Of a DNA stretch of 64,000 nt, positions 1-13,335 are shown piece by piece. The position numbers were made by a program, and so were the translations under genes. This DNA comes from Neodontobutis hainanensis. Taxonomy: Eukaryota; Chordata; Actinopteri; Gobiiformes; Odontobutidae. The notes under the pieces were generated by a model, which did not search any database, had not been told where the DNA came from, and worked only from the letters and a program-made list of their open reading frames with translations. Where the stretch lies: contig JALDNG010000079.1 of the NCBI GenBank assembly GCA_024349245.1, positions 124,001 to 188,000 on the forward strand, in the 5' to 3' direction. The stretch's first letter is position 1. Every line of letters starts with the position of its first letter.

Positions 1-232
1 ATTAACTTTTTTATGACATGTGATATACATATTTTAATGTTAAGAATAAAACAGTTTTTACAATATACACCATTTCCCGGCCTCTTTAATGTTTTCAAGC
101 TGATGTTTTTGTTATTGGCTGAAGTTCACACAGTCACTTTTGGTTGAGTGTAGCTTAAAAGACTTGCTCACTTGCCAATAGTGATCAAAAGAACGTCCAG
201 TTTATAAGTTTTCGTCTTTATCTCTCTCCCAG

Positions 233-3200
233 GCAAACCGTAATTGTTTAGTCATGGCCTCCACCCATGACATTCAGGAGTTGGATGTGTCATCCATCTT
301 GGCCACACAGATCTTGACATGGATCGATGATGATGAGGCCGAAGCCAAAGGGTAAGAGGCTGGGCATGTGCATTTCTTTTTTTTACATTGTGCATATATA
401 TATACCGGTTGTACTCGCTGTGGGCTTTTGTGTTCAGTTCATCCAAAGTGGCATCAGTTCAACCTTTTCACCCTTTATACCAGTGCAGAGAAAAGAAGTG
501 TGGGTGTGAAACCTGTGATTGGTGCAGTGCTGTTTGTGTAGGAGGCATATACTCTTGAGTTTCAGCATTGTTAATCTTTTCTCTGGCTCAACTGCATAAT
601 AATATAAACAATGTACCACACAGATACTTGATTATGAAGTTATTACCAATGTAAACCACTCTGTCAGTATTGTTTCCTTTGTTTTGAGGACACAATACTT
701 CACACTCACCTTGTCTCTAGTGTCAGCGGTGATGAGTTCTTGGTGGTCCACGCTCGGGACGACTTTGCTGCTCTCCATGGGACCACACCGTACACTCACA
801 GTAGCCCCGGGACACCCATAAACATGCCTTGGTTGGGCGGCGTGCAGACGGGCAGAGGAGCAGCTGTGGTGAGCTCTACACTTGGAACAGAGACATCATT
901 TTATCTTATTGAATAGATGAGAAAGGCATGTACAGTTTGAGGAATTACAAATTTTTAATATGAAGTGCCTCTTTTATACAACGTTCTGATGTAACCACAA
1001 CCTATATCTCATATTATAAGAGTACAGTTAAGTATGCCATGGATATTTTGGTGTACTCTTCCCTAGTTTTCTAGAATGAATTGATGTTGTCGCTTCACAT
1101 TTGCCCCGTTTTGTACTTCTAAGCTAAATCCTCAAAGCTGTTGAAATGATGTTAATTAATAATTCATTTTTATCTTAAGGCTTTGTTTGCCAAAAGCATT
1201 AAAGCTGCTAACATTCAGCTCACTCACTCACTTCCCTGGTTTGGGCTCAAATTGAATTTCTCTGCACTTTTTTTCTTTAGTTTCTACAGTATTTTGGACA
1301 GAGAACTAAACGGCAGAGAAATTAATATGGTTCTAGTGGTAGCGGTGCGTTTAAAAGAAGCACTTGAGTCATCTTTGTTGGTAATAAACCAACTCTTTGC
1401 TCTTGATGTGCAGACGACTGTAAGAGCCACTCTGCACTGTAATTATTTTACCAGGCAGCAGTCAGACTGAGTGTTCAAGGTTGAGTGGGATTAGTTTCGA
1501 AGCAATGTTAAATATAATCTTTGCCTCACAAGAGTTTTGTATTGGATATAGTATATACAGTATACAGGACCAAAGGCACTGCATAATGATGGACACACTA
1601 TAATATGAAGTAGTGTTAAAGATTTATTTGTACAGCAGGAAGAAAAAGATCTGTTAATATGACACTAACTTGTGATACTTAAATTTATAGACCTTTTTTT
1701 TAACCAAACATATTATACTTTGTACAATGTAGTGGCCATTCGTCTAACAAAACTCTAAAGACAAAAGAAATAAACTAGTCAGGAACAGGCTTTATAGGTT
1801 TTATGAAGGTTTATTTGTAATTTTTAGACAAGTCACCTGCTCTTAGTGCCTTCAAAATAAAAGCATTATCATATACACTAAATCATAGGTCTAATATAAA
1901 TGATACTATTCAGATGCTTAGCAAAACAAACATATTAAAGCAATTACAACAAAACAAAAATAGCTCCAACATATTATTCTCTAGCCACCGCAGTAAAATC
2001 TTTTTTTATTTTTTATATATATAAGCAAGTTAAAATCACCAAACTAGGCACTTGGGAGGAAAGATAAACTTGTTTAACCAAACCAATATTGTACTGTTGG
2101 ACTTCAGCAGTGGTGCTTTATCAGATGGAAAAAGCTCTATCCTTGACTCACATTTACAAAGTGGAGACTGTGTCAACCCAGGTGCCGTTTCTTTCTTTAT
2201 ATTTTCTTATTGATAAACCAGATGAATCAATGATGAGGACATTCAGGCTCTGTTCTTTGGTGTAAAAGGTCACAAAGCATTGCTGTCTGTTTAACTTTAG
2301 TTTCCAAATGTTGTTAACAAACAGTAAAAGGTTAAGTCAGTTAATATAAAAATAAACTACATTACACTTTTTTATTTTTTATTTATTTTTTTTTACAATA
2401 AGTATATTTTCTTTTTCCTCCAGATGATCAAGAGGAACATCAACAATGTGAGAAGGATGACCTCCCATCCCACGCTGCCCTACTGTAAGTGTTAGTTTGA
2501 ACAGTATCTGCCTCTTAAAAAGTTCTATTTTCTTCCCCTCGTCTGAGTGTTGCTGTTTATTAAGAAAAGGTTGAGTGCACACCGTCGCATAGGCCTGTGT
2601 CTGGAGTGTGAGGAGGGAGCTGAGAGCTACTTGGGTGGAAAAAGGCCCAGCGGGTTATAAGAAATCTGTGAAATAAACCATGTCCTCAGTCAATAATTAA
2701 ACAGATGAATTTGGGAGCAAACAGAATCCAAAACCTCATGTTGGGACCAGAACTGTGTGTGTGAACTGTTTCTGTGTTCTTCGTTTTTAAAGATTTAACT
2801 GGAGCTCAGGACGGCAGCGTGAGGATGTTCGAGTGGGGTCATTCTCAACAAATTACCTGCTTCAGAAGTCCAGGAAACTCCCGCGTCACCCGGATACGAT
2901 TCAGCCACCAGGGAAACAAGGTGATCTCACAACACACACCACACACAGACTATTCTTTTAAACTACATTAAACTAAATCTTCACAGTTTACCTCAGTAGG
3001 GAGCCCGGCTTCTGTGATTCAACTCCTCTGAGCCCTTGCTCTCGCCTCAAGCTAATAATCCTCTCTTCTGTTGTCTCTCCTGTGCCAGGATTATCTTATC
3101 TCTCTGGCCAAAGAAGACGCCTGTGTGCAGCCTTTAATTTAGTTTTGTAAATAGATGCAGTAGTTAAGACCCAGTTTAAAGTTTAATTAACTTTGAACAA

Positions 3201-6200
3201 TGCTCATATATTGTCTCCGTTTGTCTTTTAGTTTGGTATTGTGGATGCAGATGGCGGTTTGAGTCTATGGCAAACAAACACCAGCGGGAATGCACCTAAA
3301 CCATATCTGGTGAGAGAGACCTCCTACTGTTTTCTTTTACTTTCACATCTTTCAAATGCCCTCTTGTTTTCTTAATGTTTATTTCGTTTTTTTGTTCCTG
3401 TCTGTCCTCTTTGTTACTGTCACTTAACGTCTGTGTTGTTTCTCTAAACCCAGACGCTTCAGTGCCACAACAAGACAGCTCACGACTTAGTTTTCGTCGG
3501 CTCCTCGTCCCTCATTGCCACGGCTGGGCTTTCTACAGACAACAGGTAAAGGCTCGTTCTAACATCCTTTTATCTGCGTTCCCCGGTGGCCAGTCCTTTT
3601 CTAATTGGACACAAGCTCCTCCACTGAACTGTAGCCTCAAGTGATGGTTAAATGTCCCGTGGGAATGGTGTTAATGCAGTTCTCTCTGTGTGTCTCTACA
3701 GGAATGTGTGTTTGTGGGACACTCTGGTCACTCCAGCGAACAGCCTCGTACACGGTAAGAATTAACAACGACAGTGGCGTGAAGAACAAGGGATTATCCT
3801 TGGATTGTAACTGATCAATTGGCTTCAGACAGAAACAAACAAAGTGGTTACAGAGGAGGGAATGTAGTTTTGGAAAGGAAAGGTTTGGACGAGGACTTTG
3901 TCAGTTTTGAGGCTTGTCTAACGTAATCCAGGAAACTGTAACTCGGCATCAACAGGTTTAACTCTGCCATGGGTATTCTTGCTGAAAGGGCTGAATGTGG
4001 CCGTAGCATATTAGAAATGTATATTTGTGCAATGACATTAAGAGTTTTATTGACATGCACTAATGATAAACCAGTCAGAAAGATAAGTTCCAACATAGTT
4101 GTCATATAATAATTATATCGCAAATGTGTTGTTACCGTGATATTATTGCAAATGTTATTATTGTGATTTATCGCAATATTCGTAATTGTATCACAATAAT
4201 GTCAAAATATTCCCAAATTATCCAAACAAAGCTTTAAATCAAACTGTGGTGCGTCCAAATTAAAAAGTCCTGGTCTAATCTTTGATACATTCAGATTTAT
4301 TATAATGTTGAGACACAAAAGATAAAGATTACTGGATATTATCATAATTAATGCTGACAATTTGATAGAACGTAAAGCAAATCGTGCTGCATGTGTCTTT
4401 AATTCAAGTGAACAGGAAAAACGGAGAGGAAATATCAAGAGGATGTGAACACAACATCACCAAATATATTCTTTTAAATCGTTTTCAATTGCAACTTCAG
4501 ATAAACAGCAACTTTTAACTAATTAAACCAAAAATAAAATATAAAAAAGTACATACCCATGAACTTTTGCAAATTAGTGCAGGTCAAATATGTTTTAAAT
4601 GATATAGCAATGTGTCATTAGACCTATTATTGACTTTTTGACTTGTTTACACAGGTCCAAATGCTAGAAGCAGACCGTGATGTTCTTTGTGCTACGTAAT
4701 TTAGAAAGGTTTAGGGAAATAAATCTCAGCAGGCTTTTTAACATTTTTATTCCTACCAATGAACCAAACTTTAATTCTTGTGCATCTTTTTCTTTCGTTT
4801 CTTTCCTTGTAGCTTTTAGTTGCCACGAGTCTGGAGCCACCGTGTTGTCCGTGGCGCCCCGGCAGCAGCTGCTCATCACCGGTGGGAGGAAGGGCTGGAT
4901 CAGCGTTCTGGAGCTGTCCCACGGGCGGCAGCGGCAGAGCTTCCAGGCCCACGACTCCCCGGTTAAAGCCCTGGCTGTGGCTCCGACCGAGGACTGCTTT
5001 ATCAGTGGCTCCGCTGAGGGCACCATAAAGGTACGCCTCCTGCCCCTCGGCTGTTTCACCCTGTATCAGGCCGGATCTGCAGTTTGTAGGAAATACTCTT
5101 GGATGATGAAGGTCTAACAGTCGAGTTTTTTGAGGGTAAACTAATCGGTTGAATCTGTGAAAGTCTCAAGCAATAGTCTATTTTTTTTTTTAAATAAATC
5201 TCTTGAAGTGTGAGGTGAAAGTGAAGAGAAGTGTCCTTTATTGAAGAGGAACGTCTGGAGCTAATTTATTTGCAGGCCTCTCATCTTTGAGTGTGTTGGT
5301 GTTGTCCGTCCGAGGATAATGCAGCTGCGTCACAAACGTGGCACGACTGGTGCAGTGAACATCTGCTTGAAATTCAAATGGCTCCTGTTCTGGCTGATTG
5401 CGTTCCCCATCTGAAGCCAATAATTGCATTTTGGCAAACAGAAAATGTGAACATAGGCCTACTACACATTTTAGAGCTTTTAAACAGTTTGAAGGGAGTA
5501 TGGAAGGGAAAGATTAGCTCCAGTATAGAATGTCTTATCAAATAATAATGTTCCCAGGCTGGGGATGGGAATCAAACAATAAGAGCGTGGGCCTCAAAGG
5601 AGAACTTGACTTGTGTTTCCTGTCAGTTTCCTGTTTGTCTGGGTCAAAGTGAATTAAAAACATTGTGGATAAAGCTGTTTGGAAGCACATGAAAAAGGCA
5701 GCATTGTGCTTTTCTACCATTCTTTTCTCCAGTATTTGTTTTTGAATTGAGAGCAGCACCAGAGGATCTTTTTTTTTTATCCTGCTTCTCCTGAAATATT
5801 CCTCTGTGCTTAGAGTGTAAATTTATTTTAATGACTGTCATTGTTTTACAGCTGTAATACTTTGCCTTGCAGTCACTTGTAAGAGCATGTTTGCCTTCAG
5901 CTCAGTGTGTAGTTACTCTAACAGAACGGCGGAAAATCCCTGCAGTCACTTTAATCATGATGTTGACGAGAAGACTATTGCTGTGTTTGGTGCGGTTCAA
6001 AAGGACTCGGGTGTCGTCTGTTAGCGCGGTTCACTGTGAGCGCTCCAGACGAACCTCAGTGCGCACCAAACATACGCGACAAGACCTCTTCAAGGCTCCC
6101 ACCAAAACTCTCGGAACACTTCTGAGTGGACTCTGGTACCTAACGTTTAGTTTAGTCATAAAACAAACTAGCTAAAATGCTATAGTAATCTATAATATGC

Positions 6201-7478
6201 CTTATTTGCATTTGGACTATTTGCACCATCAAGTGTGTTCCTTAAAAAAGGCGTGTTTTTTGTTAGGTGCAGTTTAAAATGCAGCTGTGAATGCTCGGTG
6301 GACCAGGGCTCTAGGATGACAAACTGAACTGAATGGATCGTTTTCTGTTTTGGTGCTAAAGGAAGCAGACTATCAGTGTTTAATCAGTTCTTGTGGTTGA
6401 GCTGCAGTGCTTACATTTTACTTAAACAAATCAGTCTCCCAAAGTTTCATTGGACTCCCACCTCCGCCCCAGCTCCTTTTAATTCCTCTATATTAGTTTT
6501 ATATATTTTATTTTTTGGCTAACTGGTCCGAACCATGTGGTGACATATTTGATGTTAAGAAATTGTTTTGCACTGCCTTTCAAAATGTTTAATATTCAAC
6601 AAAACATCAGCACCTCTAGAGAGATACTCGATCAAAATATCACCATTTCAAATTCCTTTTCTCATAAAAAAGTATTTAAATCTCTAGGGCCCAGTGACGG
6701 TAGCCTTTAGTACGTGAGGGCACGTTCTTGTTTCTAGTGTTAGGACATTTCTAAATTGATTTTGTTTAAAAATGAAATCATCATCAACACATATCCTACC
6801 AGGGCTAAAGTAAGTTCTTCAGAGTATATAGAAATAAGGTTTAAGTGCTAGTTTAAAAGCACCTTTTTAAATGTGTCAAGACAAAGACACAACAAAAGAA
6901 GCAAAGTATACTGTTCAGCAAAGTACGCAGATACAAGTGAACAGAAGTGCTTCTGATAGAGGATTATAAACAAGTCAGACCATGTAGTTGTATCAGCAGG
7001 ACTTGACTCATAATAGTAATCTGTATCAAAAAAAGACAAGACAGAACGTTCAGCCGTCAATAAAAAGTACTACATACTGTATCAAAGGTAAACATGGGTT
7101 TGTTGTGGTCAGTTTTATTTTGTACATGCCTCTGAAAAGTATCATAAATGCTATATTTTGCATTTACGCTACTGCGTTTTGACTTCTGTAGAAGCTTGTT
7201 TAGTGGGATACAGTGCCGTACTAAAACACTTCCATCTCCCTCAGGTTTGGAGCCTGGCCACGCAGACTCCGCTCTACACGTTTCCAAACGAACACGCCCG
7301 CCAGTCGCTCTTCAGGAACCTGGGCACGGGCGTCATGCAGATCGAGGTGGGACTGTCCAACCACATCTTCTCCTGCGGCGCCGACGGGACCATGAAGATG
7401 AGGGTCATCCCCAACCGCTTCAGCGTCGGCAACAACAACCACGGCAACCTCAAGAACGACGTCAAGTTCATCATTTAG
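233..7478 (+). CDS. dmxl1: DmX-like protein 1, C-terminal WD40 region (partial gene, 3' end)
   Basis: Nine coding exons with AG/GT boundaries join in one frame: 233-351, 721-868, 2424-2484, 2793-2920, 3232-3309, 3454-3545, 3702-3754, 4813-5030 and 7245-7478. They give 376 residues ending KNDVKFII and a TAG stop. The start lies upstream of the window; the family protein is about 3,000 aa. WD-type blades are visible, such as LTGAQDGSVRMFEWGHS, GIVDADGGLSLWQTN, NVCLWDTL, LITGGRKGWISVLEL, ISGSAEGTIKVWSL and IFSCGADGTMKMRV. DMXL/rabconnectin-3 proteins scaffold V-ATPase assembly and organelle acidification on vesicles (family knowledge). I chose DMXL1 over DMXL2 because hsd17b4 and prr16 follow, as on human 5q23; sequence alone would not separate them safely. 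Exons 8 and 9 have GC-rich third positions, unlike the introns. Intron 2 (869-2423) and intron 8 (5031-7244) are the long ones; I see no other gene in them. Confidence 0.9.
5880..6300. repeat. Possible MITE-like repeat in dmxl1 intron 8
   Basis: Inside the 5031-7244 intron there is a GC-richer patch with opposed motifs: 'tttggtgcggttc' near 5988 and 'gcgcaccaaacat' near 6061. They are approximate reverse complements around a centre rich in 'gcggttc/gaacc'. This layout resembles the non-autonomous hAT-like repeats that are common in fish. No transposase frame is visible. The boundaries are guesses. Confidence 0.3.
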
Positions 7479-9330
7479 ATTTGAGACGACGTCAGCGGCG
7501 GAGTTTAGATCGTGGTCAGATGTCCAGAGGGAAGAGACACTCATGACAAATGTTTAGAGAGAGCTTTGTGATGGTAAAAAAAAAAAAAAATACATTTGTG
7601 ATTAAAGAAGCTAACCACACACACACTCATCGGTTTTTGTCCAAGACGTCACAGCAGGGTACCGACCTACAGCACACAAGTCCTACTCTTATGAAAAACA
7701 TACGTAGAAGACTGACCTTTTTTTGCACAATGAAGTAAAATATTAAAAGCTTGTCTTTAATGCGTACAGACAGATCTCTCCTCCGTCTCTTCCATTTTGC
7801 AGTGTTGAGGTAACGACATGGAATATTACTGGAATCATAATCAATTCCTTTTCATCGTTTATTCTCAGTGAGTCTGCAGTGTAGGCTTAGTCTTTAGAGT
7901 ACGAAGCACATCAAACACTCATTACATCAGCGGGTGCATTCTGGTGCTCCATTTGAATTTGTGAACTCGTAAAAATGCCAGCGTAATTAAAGAATAAAAC
8001 AAAAGAGCCAAGGACCTGGTTTTGTAACGATCAAAAGTTAATTAACGGTGTGTGAACTTTTATATTTTAGCTTTTGGGCTGAGGATAACTTTATCATGAG
8101 TGTATTCTGGCTTTTATCAGCTGACTTTTGAAGAAAACGTGTTCACATTAGTGCTGTCTCATCAGTGGGTCTTCATTAATGCACCATTTCTCTTTGTATT
8201 TGCACATTATTAAAAGTAAGCTCAGTATGTAGAGTACTGCATATACTAATACAGGTAGACTTTGGTATTCAGAATAATATATAAGATAAGATTAGATTAT
8301 CTCCAGCTATATTAAACCCAATATTAATATAAGTGTCCTTAATCCATAATAAAAAAACACATTTTTTCTATTACTGCACAGCGTATACTATGAGTGATGC
8401 ACAAAATAGCTTTAGTTTAAATAAAAAATGCCCGCTGGGACATGAAAAATATCTTTTTTTATGTGTAATTAGAAAATGTAGCAGGATTGTTTTTTTTTTT
8501 TTTTGCTTTGGACAAATGGGTTTTAATTGAACTGCTCTTTTTGTTTTATTTCTGTCACATGCACTTCATTGGCTTTGAACTAAGGACCATCTGTTTTTGC
8601 CTTCACCTTCTGGGTATTTTTTTTTTTTTTAATCTAACATATGCAGAACATTGGCCTGAGTAGATGTGAAGAAATGTAATCTAGGTCAGTGTGTGTGTGT
8701 GTCTTTAACATTAATCATAAAGTTTAGGAGTTTACTGTGTAAAGCTAACTGCCGTGTATAATTGTGTACTGCTGCTGGAGAAAAAAACATGAGTTATGAT
8801 TATAAGCTTTGATTTCAGGGAGGACTTTTAGAAGAAGCTGATTTATTGCATTGTTGAGGCTTTTTTTCCATTCTCGTCGTTAGAAAAATGTAAACTAATG
8901 TAATGACAAAGCCACTTTAAGAATAATATCTCTCTGTACAGATGCCAGGTGTATTTATGAAATATCTTCATAGGATTACAGACGGACTCGTCAAAATGCA
9001 GTTTCCAGCTTTTTCCTTATTATTTCAAATATATTATTGCCAAATATTATTTCATTGCCAAGTTCTTTTTTTTTCCTCCGCTTCATGTTTGTGAGCTTCT
9101 GTTTTTATCACACACAAGGATCTGGAGAATCCTTTTATCGTCGCTGAACTACGGTGTAATAAAACTTTAGTGTGTAGGTTTTGAACAAACGCATCTAGTC
9201 ACTTAATCAAAGAACCAAATTTGGTCTTTTTTTTTGAAATGTGAAATGGATAAGTCTAATTTTATAATAAAGACCTTGTGTAAATTCAGATATTGTAAAA
9301 AGTCAATGTACAAATGTAATAAAACTATTA
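7479..9330 (+). other. dmxl1: dmxl1 3' UTR and downstream region
   Basis: About 1.8 kb of AT-rich, non-coding sequence follows the dmxl1 stop. AATAAA hexamers lie at 7993-7998, 9158-9163 and 9266-9271, so both a short and a long 3' UTR are possible. Poly-T runs occur near 8489 and 8620, and a short GT run near 8691. No open frame here looks like a protein. The long-UTR choice is an inference; transcript ends would decide. Confidence 0.5.
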
Positions 9331-10426
9331 ACTAAGACATTTTTATGACTCAGATTATTCTCACAGGACATATGTTGGAGCCATTTTATTGCTGTTGCCT
9401 TGTTATATGGAGCTCTGAGAAATGTTGTATGGACGGCCATTGGTGTATTTTCTTGGAACACAGTATTTTTAGAACAGAGCACTTGACTGAAAACACCACA
9501 CTTTGTGACCACAGCAGAACTCGGCCACTACAACAGAGGCATCCTTCGAGGTGCAACACCAGTCACACCAGTTTTTATCTTCACTTAAGTTTAGTAGAGC
9601 CTTTGTAAAGACCGTACACACGTTTAATGTTGTAGTGAAGACCTCTTTAATCAGAACCATCGAGTACCAGACAAGACTAAGTCAAGACCAAGACCCACGC
9701 ATGATACGATAGAAAGTGGTAAAAAACAGTAACAAATCCAAACAGTTCCAAGTCAAGTTTTTGATCAAGCCAAGACTCAGGGAGGCTTTTTTGTTAAAAT
9801 TAATTAATTGAATATAAAAATATAGGTAGGCGTTTTCTTCCAGTCACAAGAATGTTGTAGGCTGCAGGGCTACCATAGCTGTTCACATGCTCTAACTAAC
9901 TGTCATAGACACACTGTACCTTAAATGTCTTTGGGCAACAGTATGTTAATGATGTGGGCAGCACAGTGGCAGAAGACATTTGTAATCTCAGTGCGGCTTT
10001 CCTGCTTAAAAAAGTCAAATAAATCAAAGCAGACAACTTCAGACTGATTTAGTTTATTCCTAGAGAAGAGCATTTTAACCATAACTGTGCTGATATTAAA
10101 AATGTAAGAGAAAATATCATTTAGTTTAGGAGACTGTACATAATACATCAGCAACAGAAAATCCCTTAAAGGAGCGTTTTATCTACAGTATTTGAATCTA
10201 TTTTGTTCACTGAAGCTCTAAAGTCATTTATCACATTCAAACAACACAATTGTAAGGATTTAATGTGTTTCACGCAGTAAGTGACCAGTTACTGAAATTT
10301 AATAAATGTTTGAAAATCTGAAGTTTTAAAGGCAGCCGTCTTAAGTGCAATCAAATTATGCAAATGACAAAGTTCAATTGCTAATCTTAATCCTACAGGC
10401 ATCACTGACAGTACAGTAAAAACAGG
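9331..10426. other. Tail-to-tail intergenic gap between dmxl1 and hsd17b4
   Basis: The two genes converge here. The sequence is AT-rich and has no coding-like frame, and no terminal exon for another gene could be placed. TNFAIP8, which I recall lying between the two human genes, is not visible. Confidence 0.5.
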
Positions 10427-10497
10427 TTTATTAGAGAATTCTGATTAGCTGTCATTCATTTTTCCTCCACTAACTACTAAATTAGGGTTGGTTTATT
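10427..10497 (-). terminator. hsd17b4: Candidate poly(A) signals of hsd17b4
   Basis: The plus strand reads TTTATT at 10492-10497 and again at 10427-10432, which is AATAAA on the coding strand. They lie about 42 and 107 bases after the stop codon, so the 3' UTR would be short. The choice between them is not settled by sequence. Confidence 0.45.
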
Positions 10498-10538
10498 CAT
10501 TAAGTCCGTCTCGGTCTCATGAGTTTGATGTGAAGGTC

Positions 10539-13335
10539 TCACAGCTTGGCGTAGTCCTTCAGGATGACCTCCAGCTTCTGACTGAGCATAATGTTTCCTC
10601 TGACCTTCAGTTTGCCCGAGAAGAAGGCCTGGAACAAGACAAGAACGTTTTTTTCCCCCTTCATACCAGGTAAACCCTAAATATGTTCAGATTTCAAAAG
10701 GCTGATGGGCAAACATGTTTCAGAGAGAACAGGGGGAAACACAAGAACCAAGCTGCCTCTGGGTAACATTAGACACAGTGCAAACCCCAACAAAGGGCAA
10801 TGCAACATGTCCACATCGAAATGCAATTAATAGGTGCAATAATGCAATGAAAAGATGACTTGCAGTATCTGATTGTCCCATTTGGCAGAGCAAAAGGTTA
10901 ATTCTATTTAAAATGCATCTTAAATACTGACTTTAGACAAACTGGTGCCTGCACCAATCAAAGAAAACAAGACATTAAGCTTGACATAAAAGTAAACAAA
11001 GTAGTCCTGAAGTCTGGTTGTTCTAGTACAGCCTTTTCCTGCATCACATTTGATTCATTAAAGGCTCTGACTTTTCTGTCCTAATATTATTGCAGAGCCT
11101 TACGCTGGCCATCAACAGCACTTTGTGTCTAAAGTCCTCCCAAAGATGAGCACATATGGGAGAACTGGTAACTCTAAATGTGTGACACCCATTTGTGGTA
11201 CTTCAATACAATGAAAATATTAATACTCTTAACCTTAAACACACAGAATGCATTTCCATTGTTCAGCAGTGACTGAGACGGGGTGATTTCCTTGAGCGCT
11301 TTTAAATCTAGACTGCGATGATGAGGCTAATTCCACAATAATAGTCTACTTGAGTGTGTAATAATGTAACGGTTTTATATTTTGCTGCTGCCTATCTTGG
11401 CCAGGATTTCCTTGTGAAAGAAGTTTTTGATCTCAATGTGTTTTTTCTTGGTTAAATAAAAAATAAAAGTGACTGAGAAAATCTGATCTGTCTGAGATAA
11501 TCTTTCCTTGAGCCCTCAACAGTGAGCAGGGAAAGACCGACAGAGGGACACACGATCGATACGAGGGGCTCCAGGAAGCATATAAAGTGTGGTGACCACT
11601 CCAGACATAACAAGCAGCGGCGTCTCTGATAGATCATTGCCTTCTGTTTTTTCATCCAACGTGATCAAGGGAGACGTCATTACATACTGAGACCCACTTC
11701 AAAAAGGTCCTTTCACTGCAATTAAAATGAACACTAGAAGGAAAATAACACGTAATACAATCCACAATGATATTTTAAAAACTGAATGAATGAATAGTTG
11801 TCCATTACTTTCTGTGGGTTGAGTTTCCCCTGCACCATCTCCATGAAGTCGTCGTCCGACACGGTGACGGTCACGTCCGTCTTTCCGCTGTAAGGCCCTT
11901 TATGCAACGAGCCGCTGCCGTTTTTCAGATCAATGGCTGAAAAGAAAGAGACAACGGAATAAATGATGAGCACTTCACAAAAGCCTGGTTATTTCCTGCG
12001 TCACTCGTCTTTGTCTGGTCTGTGTCTGCGGCTCGTTCGGGTTTGGGGTTGATATTAAGTCATAAATACCACCGCGCCTCATGTTTAATTTACCGTCTTG
12101 TTGGGAAAATGTCAGAGTCACATTCATTTGTCAACTTCACACCTGCTGCTGAGTTTGTTTCAACGGAATGGTGTCGTACCGAGCAGTGTCCCCAGTGTAA
12201 AGAGAGCACTCTACACAGAATGAAGTTAAAAAGGTGGAGTTTGTTGTTTGATATAGTCACTGCTATGGTGGCCCTGTAGGGACATTCTGAACAAACCCAG
12301 TGGAAATAGGTCATGATGAGTTAAGATAATAATACTTGGAAACAAAATAATTAAACCTTCTTTTAAGAATGTATTTCAAAGAGAGACTGCATGTGCTTCT
12401 CCTCCTGCAGTGCTCAGTTTGTCCTCTCAGGGCAGTTGGAGAAACGAGTAAAGGAACTAGTGGCTCCTTCGACAAGGTTTATTGGAGTTTTAACATCTAT
12501 TTTGTTTTGCAAAGAGTCTAAATTTCATACGTTTATGTTATGCTAGCAAAAAAAAGTGTATTTCGAATGTTTTTTTGATTTTTTGGGGGGAAATTATGTA
12601 AAAAAAATAGCACTATCACAAAATATAATTTAAAGGAAAAAACTGTTTCTTCTTTTTGATCAGCTTATATTGAAGATTGGACAATAATTAAATAAATAAT
12701 TTAATAGCCATGATGTGAATTTTCATTTAACAGAGTTATTTTTTTTTATTTCCTCTAACCACTGCGCTGAACCTTGTTGTGACTAATGCTACTGTTTCTG
12801 TCAGAGCAGCTCCAATAATGCTGATAAGGACTCTGTAGACCCTAAAGAAGCAAAGAAAGCAGTCATACTACGTCTCAAATGTCTTACTTTAGTAAAGTTT
12901 CAGGTTATTGATAAACCTGTTCTATGGAGACAGAGCAGATAAAACTAAAAAGTATCTGACTTAAACTGGGTTATTTTCACTGTGAGGGTACTGCACAGCC
13001 TCAGAAAAGAAATAGATACAGTATAAATATTTTAAAAAAATTAACCTTTTAAGTCAGTAGCAAGAAAATTGCCTAAAAGAGGGAATGTGTTTAACCACAA
13101 AATTGCACACTACCCCTTTAAGACAAAGAACAACTCAACAGCGAATGTAATAACTCATCTTTCTCCACAGTCTCCAAGTGTAATCACTGAACTCACTCCA
13201 CTGAGCAGCACTCCGGCCGTCCTTCGTGATCTCCCAGCCAAACACAGCATTGACCTTCTTGACCAGCTCTGAGCCCAAGTCTTTAATCCGACGGCCAATC
13301 TCTGCAAACACCAGCTCGCTCTGAAGGGCCCCCGT
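10539..13335 (-). CDS. hsd17b4: hsd17b4 exons 23-25: SCP2-like domain and PTS1
   Basis: Residues 617-734. Exon 13197-13335 starts TGALQSELVFAEIGRRI; exon 11809-11936 carries DVTVTVSDDDFMEMVQGK; the last exon ends LSQKLEVILKDYAKL and a TGA stop at 10539-10541. SCP2-like domains bind acyl-CoA and sterol ligands. The C-terminal Ala-Lys-Leu is a type 1 peroxisomal targeting signal. The donor of exon 23 is the GTGAGT following 13197, so its split codon gives QWTIDLK at the junction. Confidence 0.94.

Noticed and set aside
7148..7546. 132-codon plus-strand frame over the last dmxl1 exon
   Set aside because: It is out of frame with the WD40 protein; the correct frame ends at 7478 and matches the family's C-terminus.
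12022..12279. 85-codon plus-strand frame in the hsd17b4 region
   Set aside because: No domain, intronic position and opposite strand to the gene. It may be a scrap of a dispersed repeat, but I could not confirm the family.
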